Assembly (NCBI GenBank): GCA_035906055.1
Contig: JAMIFV010000013.1
Location: 24,602-88,601, forward strand
Length of the DNA: 64,000 bases
Source of the DNA: JAMIFV01 sp035906055
GTDB taxonomy: Bacteria; Pseudomonadota; Alphaproteobacteria; Rickettsiales; JABCZZ01
Direction of reading: 5' to 3'
A program made the translations under genes and the position numbers. The notes under the pieces were generated by a model, which did not search any database, was not told where the DNA came from, and saw only the letters and a list, made by a program, of their open reading frames with translations. Positions 34,565 to 44,669 of this stretch are shown here, one piece after another. Every line of letters begins with the position of its first letter. Within the stretch, counting starts at the first letter, position 1.

Positions 34565-35136
34565 TGGGCAGGCCACTTATCATCATGGCGATGCCGGAGG
34601 AAAGCCGAGGGCTTATCGAGAGCCATGGGTTTGATGTGGTTTACTGCGGCGTGGGCAAGGTGAATGCAGCCTATGCGCTCACGCGTGAACTTGCGCGGCA
34701 CAGGCATGAAGGCAATCCGCCCGCATGGGTGCTCAATCTGGGTTCGGCGGGAAGTCCGGTGTTCAGTGCCGGTGCGCTGGTGGGGGCACACCGTTTCGTG
34801 CAGCGGGATATGGACGCGACCGGGCTTGGGTTCATGCACGGGCAGACGCCGTTCGACCCGCATCCGGCAATGCTGGAATTCGCCCCCCGCTTTGCTGACC
34901 TGCGCCATGGCATCTGCGGTTCGGGAGATTCTTTTTTACAGGGAAAGCCGCCGGTGGAGTGCGAGATCATCGATATGGAAGCCTATGCGCTGGCGAAGAT
35001 ATGCCACATGGAAAACGTGCCGTTTGCCTGCGCGAAATTCATCACGGATGGTGCGGACGGCTGCGCGCACACGGACTGGCAGGAAAATCTGCGCCACGCG
35101 GGCGATGCGTTTGTAACGTTGCTCAAGGCCGTTTAA
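34564..35136 (+). CDS. MTA/SAH nucleosidase-like (nucleoside phosphorylase superfamily)
   Basis: This 190-residue protein of the PNP/UDP superfamily begins with IIMAMPEESRGL, a start usual in methylthioadenosine/S-adenosylhomocysteine nucleosidases, has NLGSAGSP for phosphate or ribose, IIDMEAYALAKI as the purine-ribose site and FITDGAD with the catalytic Asp. It is shorter than E. coli MTAN (232). Cleavage of MTA or SAH releases adenine, which the coupled apt gene would recycle. The exact substrate is inferred. Confidence 0.8.
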   Translation: MGRPLIIMAMPEESRGLIESHGFDVVYCGVGKVNAAYALTRELARHRHEGNPPAWVLNLGSAGSPVFSAGALVGAHRFVQRDMDATGLGFMHGQTPFDPHPAMLEFAPRFADLRHGICGSGDSFLQGKPPVECEIIDMEAYALAKICHMENVPFACAKFITDGADGCAHTDWQENLRHAGDAFVTLLKAV

Positions 35137-35138
35137 CC

Positions 35139-36047
35139 TCAGAAATGCCGGTAGCCTTTGCGCGTGAGCGGTATCGGTGCGCCGCTTGCATCGAGGATCT
35201 TCACGCCGCCGCCTTCAGTTATGCTGCCGATGCGCGTGATGCCCTGCATGTTGGCCAGTTGCGGGGCGGCAGAGGGAGGAACCGTGAAAAGCAGTTCGTA
35301 ATCGTCGCCACCGGCGAGGATGATTTCGGGTTCAGGATTGCAGGTGCGGGCTGCGTCGGACAGCGGAATTTTATTCCATTCAATAATAGCTCCCGTGCCA
35401 GATGCGGCACAGATATGGCCGAGGTCCTGCGCGAGCCCGTCCGAAATATCCATGCAACTGGTGGCAATGCCCTGTAGCTTTTGCCCGAGTGCAATGCGCG
35501 GCTCCGGCAACTGGTAGCGTTGCAGCAGGAACGTATCATATTTATGTATCAGGCCGAGCGCGCCGTCGCCTATCGTGCCGCTGACATAAATACCGTCACC
35601 TGTTTTAGCGCCGTTCCTGCGCAGGGCCTTGCCGTGCGGCACCAGCCCAAGCATGGTGATGCTGACGGCGAGTTCGCTTTTGCTGCGCGTGGTGTCGCCG
35701 CCCAGCAATGAAACGCCGAAATGCTCCTGATCTGTCTTCAGGCCCTGCACAAAACTGCCGAGCCATTCCTCGGTGATGCCGGGCGGGAGCATGAGCGCCA
35801 GCAGATATGAAAAAGGCTTTGCGCCCATGGCTGCGCAGTCGGAAAGATTCACGCGCAGCGCCTTGCGGGCAATTTGTGACGCGGGTTCCGTGCCGATGAA
35901 ATGCACGCCGCGCACCAGCGCGTCTTTGGTGATGACAAGTTCATGCAAGTCCGGCACGCGGATGCTCGCCGCGTCGTCACTGAGTGCGAACGACCCTTCG
36001 CCTGCTAACGGGCGAAGCAGTGTTTTGATAAAGTCGAACTCGTTCAT
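35139..36047 (-). CDS. thiL: Thiamine-monophosphate kinase
   Basis: ThiL makes thiamine diphosphate, the cofactor of SucA and transketolase, both encoded in this window. The 302-residue protein has the metal/ATP motifs DDAASI (about residues 24-29), ALRVNLSDCAAMGAKPFSYL, LLGGDTTRSK and MDISDGLAQDLGHI. It ends the ribH-nusB-thiL operon, with a 5-base gap after nusB. Confidence 0.94.
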   Translation of the reverse strand: MNEFDFIKTLLRPLAGEGSFALSDDAASIRVPDLHELVITKDALVRGVHFIGTEPASQIARKALRVNLSDCAAMGAKPFSYLLALMLPPGITEEWLGSFVQGLKTDQEHFGVSLLGGDTTRSKSELAVSITMLGLVPHGKALRRNGAKTGDGIYVSGTIGDGALGLIHKYDTFLLQRYQLPEPRIALGQKLQGIATSCMDISDGLAQDLGHICAASGTGAIIEWNKIPLSDAARTCNPEPEIILAGGDDYELLFTVPPSAAPQLANMQGITRIGSITEGGGVKILDASGAPIPLTRKGYRHF

Positions 36048-36052
36048 TGCCT

Positions 36053-36544
36053 TTAATGTGCAGTAGCGGCGGAAGGCGGAGTGGCTGCCAGTTTATCGAG
36101 CAGGCCGTTGACGAAGCCCATTTCGGCGGATTCAAAGAAGCGGCCGGTGATGGTGACGTATTCATCGATGATGATGGGGGGGCTGAGCGCGCGGATGAAG
36201 CGCATTTCCACGATCGCGCAGGTGAGGATGGCAAGCAGCAGCGGGCTGGTGCGCTCCATCGTCCATTTTTCCGTCATGGAGGCGCGGATGGTGGTATCAA
36301 TCCCGGATGCATTCTCGATGCTGGCGTTCAGCAGCTTGCGCAGCAGGCTTTTGTCCGGCTCGGCGTCTTTGCTGAAGGCGCGGTCGTCGCCGTCATGGTC
36401 GTCCTGCCAGTGGTCGAGGTAATTGGCCATCAGCTTTTCGGCGCTGGCGGTTTCGCCCGTCACTTTCGTTTTGTAGAGGCACTGAACCGCCGCGAGGCGC
36501 GCGCTGGATTTTTTGCGAAGGGAAAGGGGAACGGGTTTGTTCAT
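36053..36544 (-). CDS. nusB: Transcription antitermination factor NusB
   Basis: The 163-residue all-helical protein binds boxA RNA with NusE in rRNA antitermination. The characteristic SARLAAVQCLYKTKVTG start (about residues 10-26) and the C-terminal IIIDEYVTITGRFFESAEMGFVNGLLDKL region are present. The gene overlaps ribH by 4 bases, the common order in Alphaproteobacteria. Confidence 0.93.
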   Translation of the reverse strand: MNKPVPLSLRKKSSARLAAVQCLYKTKVTGETASAEKLMANYLDHWQDDHDGDDRAFSKDAEPDKSLLRKLLNASIENASGIDTTIRASMTEKWTMERTSPLLLAILTCAIVEMRFIRALSPPIIIDEYVTITGRFFESAEMGFVNGLLDKLAATPPSAATAH

Positions 36545-36966
36545 AGGGAGAATTTCTGTTTCAGGTCCATCATGATGAGGCAGGCGGCGGCAGCATCCGC
36601 ACCTTTGTTGCCCCTGTCAAGGGCGGCGCGTTCCCATGCCTGTTCTTCGTTTTCTACCGTGAGGATGCCGTAGCCGATGGGAGCAAGGTGCTGAAGTGCA
36701 AGTTCATTGAGGCCGCGCGCGCTTTGCGCGCACACGTAATCGTAATGCGTGGTCTCGCCGCGGATGACACAGCCCAGCGCGATATAGCCGGAATATTTGC
36801 CGCTGGCGATGGCCATGCGTATGGCTGCGGGAAGCTCGAACGCGCCCGGCACGGCGGCAATGTCATACGCCATGCTCTGCTTGGCAAGACGTTCGCTGGC
36901 GCCCCGCTGCAAGGTGTCAGCGAGGTCTTCATAGAAACGGGCAACGGCAATAAATATTCTGGACAT
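36541..36966 (-). CDS. ribH: 6,7-dimethyl-8-ribityllumazine synthase
   Basis: RibH catalyses the penultimate step of riboflavin synthesis and assembles into capsid-like oligomers. The 141-residue protein has VPGAFELPAAIRMA (about residues 40-53) and GCVIRGETTHYDYVC (about 66-80) with the catalytic His, and ends with ERAALDRGNKGADAA. It is the first gene of the operon with nusB and thiL. Confidence 0.95.
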   Translation of the reverse strand: MSRIFIAVARFYEDLADTLQRGASERLAKQSMAYDIAAVPGAFELPAAIRMAIASGKYSGYIALGCVIRGETTHYDYVCAQSARGLNELALQHLAPIGYGILTVENEEQAWERAALDRGNKGADAAAACLIMMDLKQKFSL

Positions 36967-37051
36967 GACTATTGATTATTGATTCGTAATCTCTGCTTCT
37001 GCTAGATAAGAACCTCCATATATCATCAACTTCAGAGAAATAAGCAAAATT

Positions 37052-38785
37052 ATGCGCCGCATCATTAAAATCTTTGTGATCCTTGTCCTGCTCGTGCTGG
37101 TGGGGCTTGTCTCCATCCCGTTCGTAGTGCCGGTGGAAACCCTGAAGAATCAGGCTGTAGCCCAGATAGAGAAATTCACCGGGCGCAAGGTGAGCATGGG
37201 TAATGTGTCGCTGTCGGTATTCCCCAATATCGCGCTGAGCGCTGACGATGTGAAGATCGGCCAGCCGGACTGGGTGAAGGGCGCGGGTGACATGGCGGAA
37301 GTGAAGAACCTGCGCATCGGCGTGGAGCTGATGCCGTTGTTCCGGAAGGATATTCATGTGACGGACATCTCGCTGGATACGCCCAGGATCCATCTGGTGA
37401 AGCAGGGTGAAAAGGCCAACTGGCAGTTCAACACCCCGGCGGCGAACGAAGCGAAGGAAGAGGCAAAGACCGAGGAGAAGCCAGCGGCGCCTGCCACGAA
37501 AGGCACTGCCGGTGCGCCCTTGCGCCTTGATAGTTTTTCCATGTCTAAAGGCTCGATAATATTCGAGGATTCCGTTGCCGGAACAAAGCAGGTTCTGACT
37601 GATGCAAACGTGAAACTTTCCAGCAAGGACCTGCCAAAGTCCCTGAAGCTGGAAGGCGACGCGGTGTATAACGGCACCAAGGCTGCCGTTGCACTTACCC
37701 TCGGCTCTCCCTTTGAAATTTCCGAAGGCGCCGCTTCCAATGTGGACCTCAAAGCGAGCGTGAAGGATATTTCGGTGGAATGGAACGGAACGCTGGCGAT
37801 GAAAGCGGGCAAGCCTGCCATCACCGGCACGGTGAAGATCCCGACGCTTGATACGGTGGCGCTCAGCGCTGCCGGTGGCAAAGGGGCGGGCGGTACTGGC
37901 AAGGCGGCACCCGCTTCGTCCGAACGCTGGAGTTCAGCTCCCATCTCCATGCAGCCACTGAGCGCCGCCAATGCGGACGTGAATGTGGAGATCGGTAAAC
38001 TGGTGCTTACCAAGATGACGCTTGATAACGTGAAAGCGCATGTGAAGCTGAATAATGGCAGCCTCGCTGCCGACGTGGACGAAATGAAGCTCTTTTCCGG
38101 CGCGGTGAAGCTGGCAGTGACCGCGCAGGCCGCAGGCGCTGCGGGGATCAAGGCTTCCATGACCAACGTGCAGGTTGAAGAGATGCTGGTTACGCTGGCG
38201 CAGTCGCGCATCATGTCTGGCACGATGAGCGGCAACGTGAACCTGAACATGCGCGGCAATTCACAGCGCGCGATGGTTTCGAGCCTTGACGGCACCGGCG
38301 CGTTCGACCTGAAGGACGGCAGCTATAACGGCGGTAACTTCGTCGACATGACGCGCAACGTCGCCACCTCGTTCCAGCGCGGCACCAACGCGGCGGGCAA
38401 GACGGATTTCAAGGAACTCTCCGGCACTTTTAACGCCAAAGACGGCGTGTTCTTCAATGACGACCTGAAGATGACCGGCACGCTGCTCAGCCTCACCGGC
38501 AAGGGGCAGCTCGACCTGCCGCAATGGCTGGTGCATTATCTGGTGACGCCGGTACTGATCACCAATCGCGGCTCGCAGAGCGCCTCCGCTTCGGGCATCA
38601 CGGTTCCGGTGAAGATCGAAGGCAGCCTTGATTCTCCCTCCTATCATCCCGATCTGGGCAATGTGATTCAGGAAGGCCTGAAAAACCCTGAAAAGCTGAA
38701 AGAGAACCTTCAGAACATCAAGGGCGACCTGAAAGACATCAAGAAGGGCATAACGAAAGAAGGCCTGCAGAACCTGCTTAGGTAG
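37052..38785 (+). CDS. AsmA family protein
   Basis: The 577-residue protein has one N-terminal inner-membrane helix (about residues 7-25) and then the AsmA start VPVETLKNQAVAQIEKFTGR, with LSVFPNIALSADDVKIG. A Lys/Glu/Ala-rich linker lies near residues 130-150. The C-terminal repeats of beta strands resemble the AsmA/TamB domain that moves phospholipids between membranes. It diverges from ribH and overlaps by 8 bases the convergent membrane-protein gene. Confidence 0.88.
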   Translation: MRRIIKIFVILVLLVLVGLVSIPFVVPVETLKNQAVAQIEKFTGRKVSMGNVSLSVFPNIALSADDVKIGQPDWVKGAGDMAEVKNLRIGVELMPLFRKDIHVTDISLDTPRIHLVKQGEKANWQFNTPAANEAKEEAKTEEKPAAPATKGTAGAPLRLDSFSMSKGSIIFEDSVAGTKQVLTDANVKLSSKDLPKSLKLEGDAVYNGTKAAVALTLGSPFEISEGAASNVDLKASVKDISVEWNGTLAMKAGKPAITGTVKIPTLDTVALSAAGGKGAGGTGKAAPASSERWSSAPISMQPLSAANADVNVEIGKLVLTKMTLDNVKAHVKLNNGSLAADVDEMKLFSGAVKLAVTAQAAGAAGIKASMTNVQVEEMLVTLAQSRIMSGTMSGNVNLNMRGNSQRAMVSSLDGTGAFDLKDGSYNGGNFVDMTRNVATSFQRGTNAAGKTDFKELSGTFNAKDGVFFNDDLKMTGTLLSLTGKGQLDLPQWLVHYLVTPVLITNRGSQSASASGITVPVKIEGSLDSPSYHPDLGNVIQEGLKNPEKLKENLQNIKGDLKDIKKGITKEGLQNLLR

Positions 38786-39599
38786 AAGGTGGCAGGTTGA
38801 CTATTTCCTCAAGTGCTTTCCTTATGGGAACCAGCGCGCGCCTGCGAATATGCCGACCGATGAGAATGCGCCCGATAATGCGCCCGACGGCCTGAAACAG
38901 CACTATAATGATCAGGAAAGCAAAGGTGCTTGAGAAGCTGAGGCCTCGGCCAAATGTTTCCTTGAGCATGATCTTTACAGACCAGAGATCCAGATGGTCA
39001 AAATGCACAAGGAACGCATTCCAGAAATACGAAAATTCTTTTTGATATCTGGGGACCCTCTCCATTATCCTCTCATCGATCATCACGTTGACAAGCGGTG
39101 CCCACACAAAGGTGATATAGAACACGAGCAGGATGGGAATATGGAAGAATATCAGTTTATACAATGCCGGATAGCTGAATAGGTCCTGTTTTTCCACCCA
39201 TTCGGCCAGTTCCTTGTCGCTGGCTATCACATCGGTCTGTGACGTGTAATTGCGCGCATAGAGGAGGGTCTGATTGCTGTTTCCTTTTTTACTGCCCCAG
39301 ATGACGCGCACTTTCTGCCCGTCCGCCGTGGGCAAGGTTTCATTGGAGAGCTTCACCGCATGCTGTATGCCTTTCTCATCGGTCAGCCAGAACTGCGTGT
39401 GTTCGCGGTTGACGATGGAACTGCTGACCCCTCCCGTGTGCACCTGCCCGCCATGGGTGGGATGCACATATCCGCCGCCGCCGCCACCCCTCACATGGGT
39501 TTCCGCCCAGCGCTGTGTCTGGTGATTCTGCACGATGCCTTCGAGAAGGTCGAAACGCGCGATACCGTTGGTAGATTTTACTTCGGAGCTTTCAATCAT
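38778..39599 (-). CDS. Hypothetical membrane protein with glycine-rich loop
   Basis: No named family is recognised. The 273-residue product has a soluble N-terminal half with HVRGGGGGGYVHPTHGG (about residues 35-51) and beta-like stretches (QFWLTDEKGIQHAVKL), then two or three membrane helices from about residue 147 on, and a basic amphipathic end with RIIGRILIGRHIRRRAL. I have seen glycine/histidine-rich proteins of this layout described only as hypothetical. It is monocistronic and convergent with the AsmA gene. Confidence 0.6.
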   Translation of the reverse strand: MIESSEVKSTNGIARFDLLEGIVQNHQTQRWAETHVRGGGGGGYVHPTHGGQVHTGGVSSSIVNREHTQFWLTDEKGIQHAVKLSNETLPTADGQKVRVIWGSKKGNSNQTLLYARNYTSQTDVIASDKELAEWVEKQDLFSYPALYKLIFFHIPILLVFYITFVWAPLVNVMIDERIMERVPRYQKEFSYFWNAFLVHFDHLDLWSVKIMLKETFGRGLSFSSTFAFLIIIVLFQAVGRIIGRILIGRHIRRRALVPIRKALEEIVNLPPST

Positions 39600-39675
39600 A
39601 CGACCCTGTGCAATAATAATCCGCTCCGCATTGTAATAAAAAGCGGTTAAGAACTATTAAACAACGGGTTAATAA

Positions 39676-41034
39676 TCAGTTATTCTTTTTATTGCGGTTG
39701 CTTCTGGCCCAGCCCGGCTTCTGTTTCTGCACGGCGCGGCCAAGGGCGAGGGCGTGGGCTTCCACGTCCTCGGTGATGACGGACCCGGCCCCGGTTATTG
39801 CGCCGTCGCCCACCACTACCGGTGCAACGAGCGCCGTATTGGAGCCGATGAACGCGCCTGCGCCTATCACGGTGCGGTTCTTGTGGTAGCCGTCATAATT
39901 ACAGGTGATGGTGCCCGCGCCGATATTGGCGGCGTCACCCACTTCCGCATCGCCGATATAAGCAAGGTGGTTGGCCTTGGCGCCTTTGCCCATGCTGCTT
40001 TGTTTTATTTCCACAAAATTGCCGATATGCGCGCCTTCGCCAATGACTGCTCCGGGGCGCAGCCGCGCGAAGGGGCCGATGATGGCGTTATCCGCCACCT
40101 TTGCGCCTTCGATATGCGAGAAGGAGCGTATCTCCACATTATTGCCCACGCTCACCTTGGGGCCGAACACCACACCCGGGTGAACCACAACATCGGTGCC
40201 CAGTTTGGTATCAGCGCAGAAGTAAACGGTGGCGGGGTCAACGAGCGTTGCGCCGTCCTGCATCGCCTGCGCGCGCAGGCGGTTCTGGATGATGCCTTCC
40301 GCGATGGCCAGTTCTGCGCGCGCATTGATGCCGAGCAGTTCGCTGGGGTCGTCGCTTTTTACTACCGCGCAGGTTTCGTGCGCTGCGCGTGCCAGCCCCA
40401 CGAGGTCGGTGAGGTAATATTCTTTTGCCGCGTTGCTGTTGGTGAGTTTGCCCAGCAGCGTCGCCAGAATGCCGGCACGCACGGCCATTACGCCGGAATT
40501 GCAGAGGGTGAGTTCTTTTTCCACGCCCACCGCGTCCTTGGCTTCCACGATGCGTTCCACATTGCCCAGCGTGTCGAGCACCAGCTTGCCATAAGCGCTC
40601 GGGGCAGGCACCTCCATGCCCAGCACGGTGACGGCATGTTTCTTCGTGCTTTCGCAGGCCCTGGCAAGCGTTGCTGTGAGCAATAACGGCGTATCGCCGA
40701 ACAGCACCAGCACCGTGCCTTTGAAGCCCGCAAGCGCGGGCAGGGCGCTTTTGACAGCATCACCCGTGCCGAGCTGCTCCTGCTGTACGGCGTGGGTAAT
40801 GCGGTTGCCGAAATCCCCGGTGAGCGCATCGCGCATCTTCTGCATCTGCGGCGCGCTCACCACGACGATGCGTTCCGCGCCCAGTTCGGCAGCCGTGTTG
40901 ATCACATGCGTGACCATGGGTTGCTGCGCCAGCTTATGCATGACCTTGGGCAGCTGCGAGCGCATGCGCGTGCCTTTTCCGGCAGCGAGGATGACGCAGG
41001 CGATGGATTCGTTTTTAGCTTTTGTTTGGGGCAT
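39676..41034 (-). CDS. glmU: Bifunctional UDP-N-acetylglucosamine pyrophosphorylase / glucosamine-1-phosphate acetyltransferase
   Basis: GlmU makes UDP-GlcNAc for peptidoglycan and LPS. The 452-residue protein has the uridyltransferase start CVILAAGKGTRMRSQLPK, LVLFGDTPLL, and then a left-handed beta-helix acetyltransferase domain (from about residue 260) with repeated hexapeptides and CNYDGYHKNRTVIGAGAFIG. The ATG at 41034 gives the normal length; an upstream start is possible but has no support. It diverges from rmuC. Confidence 0.95.
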   Translation of the reverse strand: MPQTKAKNESIACVILAAGKGTRMRSQLPKVMHKLAQQPMVTHVINTAAELGAERIVVVSAPQMQKMRDALTGDFGNRITHAVQQEQLGTGDAVKSALPALAGFKGTVLVLFGDTPLLLTATLARACESTKKHAVTVLGMEVPAPSAYGKLVLDTLGNVERIVEAKDAVGVEKELTLCNSGVMAVRAGILATLLGKLTNSNAAKEYYLTDLVGLARAAHETCAVVKSDDPSELLGINARAELAIAEGIIQNRLRAQAMQDGATLVDPATVYFCADTKLGTDVVVHPGVVFGPKVSVGNNVEIRSFSHIEGAKVADNAIIGPFARLRPGAVIGEGAHIGNFVEIKQSSMGKGAKANHLAYIGDAEVGDAANIGAGTITCNYDGYHKNRTVIGAGAFIGSNTALVAPVVVGDGAITGAGSVITEDVEAHALALGRAVQKQKPGWARSNRNKKNN

Positions 41035-41093
41035 GATGCGGCTAATCTTGGTTGTACAGTGCTTATTTCTTAAAACATGGGGGAGGATTTGCA

Positions 41094-42587
41094 ATGAACA
41101 TTTTGCTTCAGGTGGCCGCGCTGCTATGCCCGCTTTTCATTGCCGCAGCCGCATTGCTGGCATTTTCGCTCAGTAAGACCCGCAAACGCTCACAAAAGCT
41201 GGCTATTCAGTTGGCAACGCTTTCCGCGCTCGGCGAAGCGCAGGACAGGGAACTTCAAGACTCCAAAACCCTCAAGGAACAGAACCGCCAGTATCTGGAA
41301 AAAAAATCCGTTGCCGAAACCAGGCAGCAGGAGACTGAGAAGAAGCTGGAAGCCGCCATCAGCGAGCGCGACCAGTTCCTGAAGCAGAAAGATACCGCGG
41401 TGAATGAACGCGCCGAAGCGCAGAAGCAACTGGCGCTCATGAAGCAGCATGCCGAGGATATGGAAAAACGCATGCAGGACTGGGAAATGCAGCGCAGCGA
41501 AAGCCTGAAGGCGGCGAAAGCGTCTATCCTTGAAGCGGGCGGCCAGCTTTCCAGTAAATTATTGGAGGACCATAAACGCGAAGCCGAAGCGGCTAAGAAA
41601 GAAGCCGAGGAAGCAGCGAAGAAAAATGCCGCCACCCTCATGGAGCAGATGCAGGGGCTCAGTCAGACGGTGGCGGCGCTTAAAGAACAGACCGGTGAGA
41701 ATAAAGAAAAAATGTCCACGGTGTGGCGCGCGCTTTCCACGCCCGCAGGCGTGGGGCAGATTTCCGAGATCGGCCTTGAAAATTCGCTCAAGAACCTTGG
41801 GCTGGAGCCGGGACGTGATTTTATCATGCAGTATCATGTGGGCAGCGAAGCGGGAAACCTGCGCCCCGATGCGGTCATCTTCCTGCCACAGGACATGGTG
41901 ATGGTGATCGACAGCAAAGCCAGCAAATATTTGATCGAACTTACCGAAGCGGAGAATGCCGGTATTCCTGAGAATGACCTGTTGCAGGGCCTTGCCAAGA
42001 CGATGAATGATCATCTGGCCGCACTCACCGGCAAAAATTACGCAGCGGCGATCCGCACGGCGTATAAGGAAGCAGGACGCTCCGCCGAGATAAGCGCCAC
42101 GCTGAGCGTGATGTATGTGCCTTCCGAGAACACGGTGAATTACCTCAAGCGAGCCGATAGCCAGTTCATGGAACGCGCGGAGAAAAAGGGCATCATCATC
42201 GCCACGCCTTCAAGCCTCGCAGGGCTCTTGAGCTTGGCGCGTTATAACATCGGCCTCATGCGCCAGTCGGAGAATCAGGAGCTTATCATCACGCAGGCGC
42301 AACAACTGATGGATAACGTCATCACCATGCTTGGCCATGCGGAGAAGGTGGGCAAGGGGCTTAAGACCGCTGTGAGCAGTTTTGACAGTTTCGCGCGTTC
42401 CGTGAACCGCAACGTGCTGCCCAGGATGCGCAAGATGAAAACGCTGGGCGTGAAGCCTGAGAAGAACGCCACTATCCCCGCGCGCATTGCCGGATTCGGC
42501 GACGAGATGCAGATAGAAGGCGAGGTGGAGACGGTCAGTGAGGCAAAGGTAATTGAAGACTTTGAATTAAAGAAACTATCAGCGTAG
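41094..42587 (+). CDS. rmuC: DNA recombination protein RmuC
   Basis: RmuC limits inversions and acts in DNA recombination or DNA-end processing. The 497-residue protein has one N-terminal membrane helix, a coiled coil of about 170 residues, and the RmuC nuclease-like domain (about 225-430) with LRPDAVIFLPQDMVMVIDSKAS. GGGAGGA precedes the chosen ATG. Length is normal. Confidence 0.92.
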   Translation: MNILLQVAALLCPLFIAAAALLAFSLSKTRKRSQKLAIQLATLSALGEAQDRELQDSKTLKEQNRQYLEKKSVAETRQQETEKKLEAAISERDQFLKQKDTAVNERAEAQKQLALMKQHAEDMEKRMQDWEMQRSESLKAAKASILEAGGQLSSKLLEDHKREAEAAKKEAEEAAKKNAATLMEQMQGLSQTVAALKEQTGENKEKMSTVWRALSTPAGVGQISEIGLENSLKNLGLEPGRDFIMQYHVGSEAGNLRPDAVIFLPQDMVMVIDSKASKYLIELTEAENAGIPENDLLQGLAKTMNDHLAALTGKNYAAAIRTAYKEAGRSAEISATLSVMYVPSENTVNYLKRADSQFMERAEKKGIIIATPSSLAGLLSLARYNIGLMRQSENQELIITQAQQLMDNVITMLGHAEKVGKGLKTAVSSFDSFARSVNRNVLPRMRKMKTLGVKPEKNATIPARIAGFGDEMQIEGEVETVSEAKVIEDFELKKLSA

Positions 42588-42658
42588 TCATTATTATTTC
42601 TCATTTGCCGGAAATGCTGCTATAGCTGCTGTATCTATAAAAAAGACAGGACTGTTTT

Positions 42659-43933
42659 TTGGTAACAGTGGAAACAAAAACCGGTAAGAAAGCGCTATAT
42701 AAATCGCTATACTTTCAGGTAATAGTTGCCATCATGGCAGGCATACTGCTTGGCCATTTTTATCCGGCCTTTGGCGTTGCCATGAAGCCGCTGGGCGATG
42801 GCTTTATCAAGCTCATTAAAATGATCATCGGCCCCATTATTTTCTGCACGGTTGTGCAGGGTATTGCAGGAATGGGGAATGTGAAGCAACTCGGGCGTGT
42901 GGGCGTGAAGGCGCTTGCCTATTTCATGTTCATGACCACATTTGCGCTTTTCATCGGGATTGCAGTAGTAAAAACCTACCAGCCTGGCGTAGGCATGAAT
43001 ATTGATCCCACCACCCTGGATACCAGTTCAGTACAGCAATATATCAGCAGTGCATCGCAGCAAAATGACATAGCAGGTTTTCTGCTCGATATCATTCCGC
43101 AGACGCTTTCATCTGCTTTCACGCAGGGAAATATCCTTCAGGTGCTATTCATCTCCATTCTCTTTGCGGTGGTGATGGCGATGATGGGCGAGGCAAGCAA
43201 GCCTGTGGTGCAGGGCATAGCATCTTTCTCCAACGTGTTGTTCGCAGTGGTGAATGTCATTATGAAAGCTGCCCCTCTTGGCGCGTTTGGCGCGATGGCG
43301 TTCACCATCGGGCAGTATGGGGTGGAATCGCTGATGTCGCTCATGAAACTGATGGCGGGGTTTTACATCACCTGCTTCCTTTTCATATTTATCGTGCTGG
43401 GCATCATGATGCGGATTGTTGGCTTCAGCCTGTGGAGCTTTCTCAAATATATCAGGGAAGAGATTTTGATTGTGATTGGCACTTCCTCATCCGAGAGCGT
43501 GTTGCCGCGTATGATCGAGAAGCTTACCGGACTGGGCTGTGATAAAAGCGTGGCGGGCATGGTGATTCCCACCGGCTATTCTTTCAACCTCGACGGCACC
43601 GCGATTTACCTGACGATGGCGGCGCTATTCATTGCGCAGGCCACAAATACGCAAGTCAGTTTTATGGAAGAACTTGGCCTGCTGGGCGTGCTGCTTCTCA
43701 CCTCCAAGGGTGCGGCGGGTGTCACAGGCAGCGGGTTTATCGTATTGGCAGCCACGCTGGCCACCGTGGGACATATTCCGGTGGCGGGCATTGCCCTTAT
43801 ACTGGGCATTGACCGTTTCATGTCGGAAGCGCGCGCGGTGACCAACCTGATCGGCAACGGGGTAGCTACGCTGGTGGTGGCGCGCTGGGAAAACGCCATT
43901 GATATGGACAAAGCCAGAAAAATACTGAAGTAA
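42659..43933 (+). CDS. dctA: C4-dicarboxylate/cation symporter
   Basis: DctA imports succinate, fumarate or malate with cations. The 424-residue protein has eight membrane helices and two re-entrant hairpins, with the serine-rich [41 protein letters not shown] and [28 protein letters not shown] motifs. The last is the DctA rather than glutamate-transporter form. The start is a TTG at 42659 with AGGA eight bases before it; a GTG at 42668 is an alternative. It ends 4 bases from the convergent thiE. Confidence 0.9.
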   Translation: MVTVETKTGKKALYKSLYFQVIVAIMAGILLGHFYPAFGVAMKPLGDGFIKLIKMIIGPIIFCTVVQGIAGMGNVKQLGRVGVKALAYFMFMTTFALFIGIAVVKTYQPGVGMNIDPTTLDTSSVQQYISSASQQNDIAGFLLDIIPQTLSSAFTQGNILQVLFISILFAVVMAMMGEASKPVVQGIASFSNVLFAVVNVIMKAAPLGAFGAMAFTIGQYGVESLMSLMKLMAGFYITCFLFIFIVLGIMMRIVGFSLWSFLKYIREEILIVIGTSSSESVLPRMIEKLTGLGCDKSVAGMVIPTGYSFNLDGTAIYLTMAALFIAQATNTQVSFMEELGLLGVLLLTSKGAAGVTGSGFIVLAATLATVGHIPVAGIALILGIDRFMSEARAVTNLIGNGVATLVVARWENAIDMDKARKILK

Positions 43934-43937
43934 TTTT

Positions 43938-44576
43938 CTATCCCATCACCTTCTCAAAGGCTTTCACGGCTTCAGCGGCGCCTTTAGGGTGGTTCCATAC
44001 GGACGTGATGGCGGCGATGAAGTCGGCGCGTGCATCCACCAGTGGCTTGGCGTTCTGCGGATTTATACCGCCGATGGCGACGCTGGGTATGGTGGTCATT
44101 TCCGACCACCAGCTTAAGATATCCGGTGTGGGGATGCCCCATTTTTCCACTTTTTCCATCGGCTTGGAGGTCGTGGGGTAGAATGCGCCGAAGGCGACAT
44201 AGTCCGCACCCGCTTCGCCGCCTTCCATCGCCATATGGCGGGAGGCATGGCAGCTAAGGCCGATGACCATTTCATCACCGACAATTTTGCGCGCATCATT
44301 GATGCTCATATCGTCCTGCCCCAGATGCACGCCGTCGAGCTTAAGCTGTGCCGCGAGGTCTGCACGGTCGTTGAGGATGAAGGCCACATCATGCGCGCGG
44401 GCTATAGGCAGCAGGGTTGTTGCCGCTTCAATGATTTGATTATCATCGGCATTTTTCAGGCGCAGCTGGAAGGCGCGCGCGATGCGTGATGCGGCGAGCG
44501 CCCCTTCAAGCTGCCTGGCGAAATCACCAAGTGTGAAGGAGGGCGGGGAAATCAGGTAGAGTGCGCAGTCGGACAT
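43938..44576 (-). CDS. thiE: Thiamine-phosphate synthase
   Basis: ThiE joins the pyrimidine and thiazole parts of thiamine. The 212-residue TIM-barrel protein has FQLRLKNADD (about residues 36-45), FILNDRADLAAQLKLDGVHL, GQDDMS and VAIGGINPQNAKPLV. It is somewhat divergent from enteric ThiE, so a TenI-like regulator is a smaller possibility. With thiL in the window it supports de novo thiamine synthesis. The ATG at 44576 is chosen because homology begins there. Confidence 0.88.
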   Translation of the reverse strand: MSDCALYLISPPSFTLGDFARQLEGALAASRIARAFQLRLKNADDNQIIEAATTLLPIARAHDVAFILNDRADLAAQLKLDGVHLGQDDMSINDARKIVGDEMVIGLSCHASRHMAMEGGEAGADYVAFGAFYPTTSKPMEKVEKWGIPTPDILSWWSEMTTIPSVAIGGINPQNAKPLVDARADFIAAITSVWNHPKGAAEAVKAFEKVMG

Positions 44577-44669
44577 AGGCCTTGATAGTGAGAAAAAGCT
44601 TGATTTAGGGGCAGTTTGGCAGGTAAATAGCACGCTCCAAAAACAATTAACAGCTAATTTGGTGTGCGA

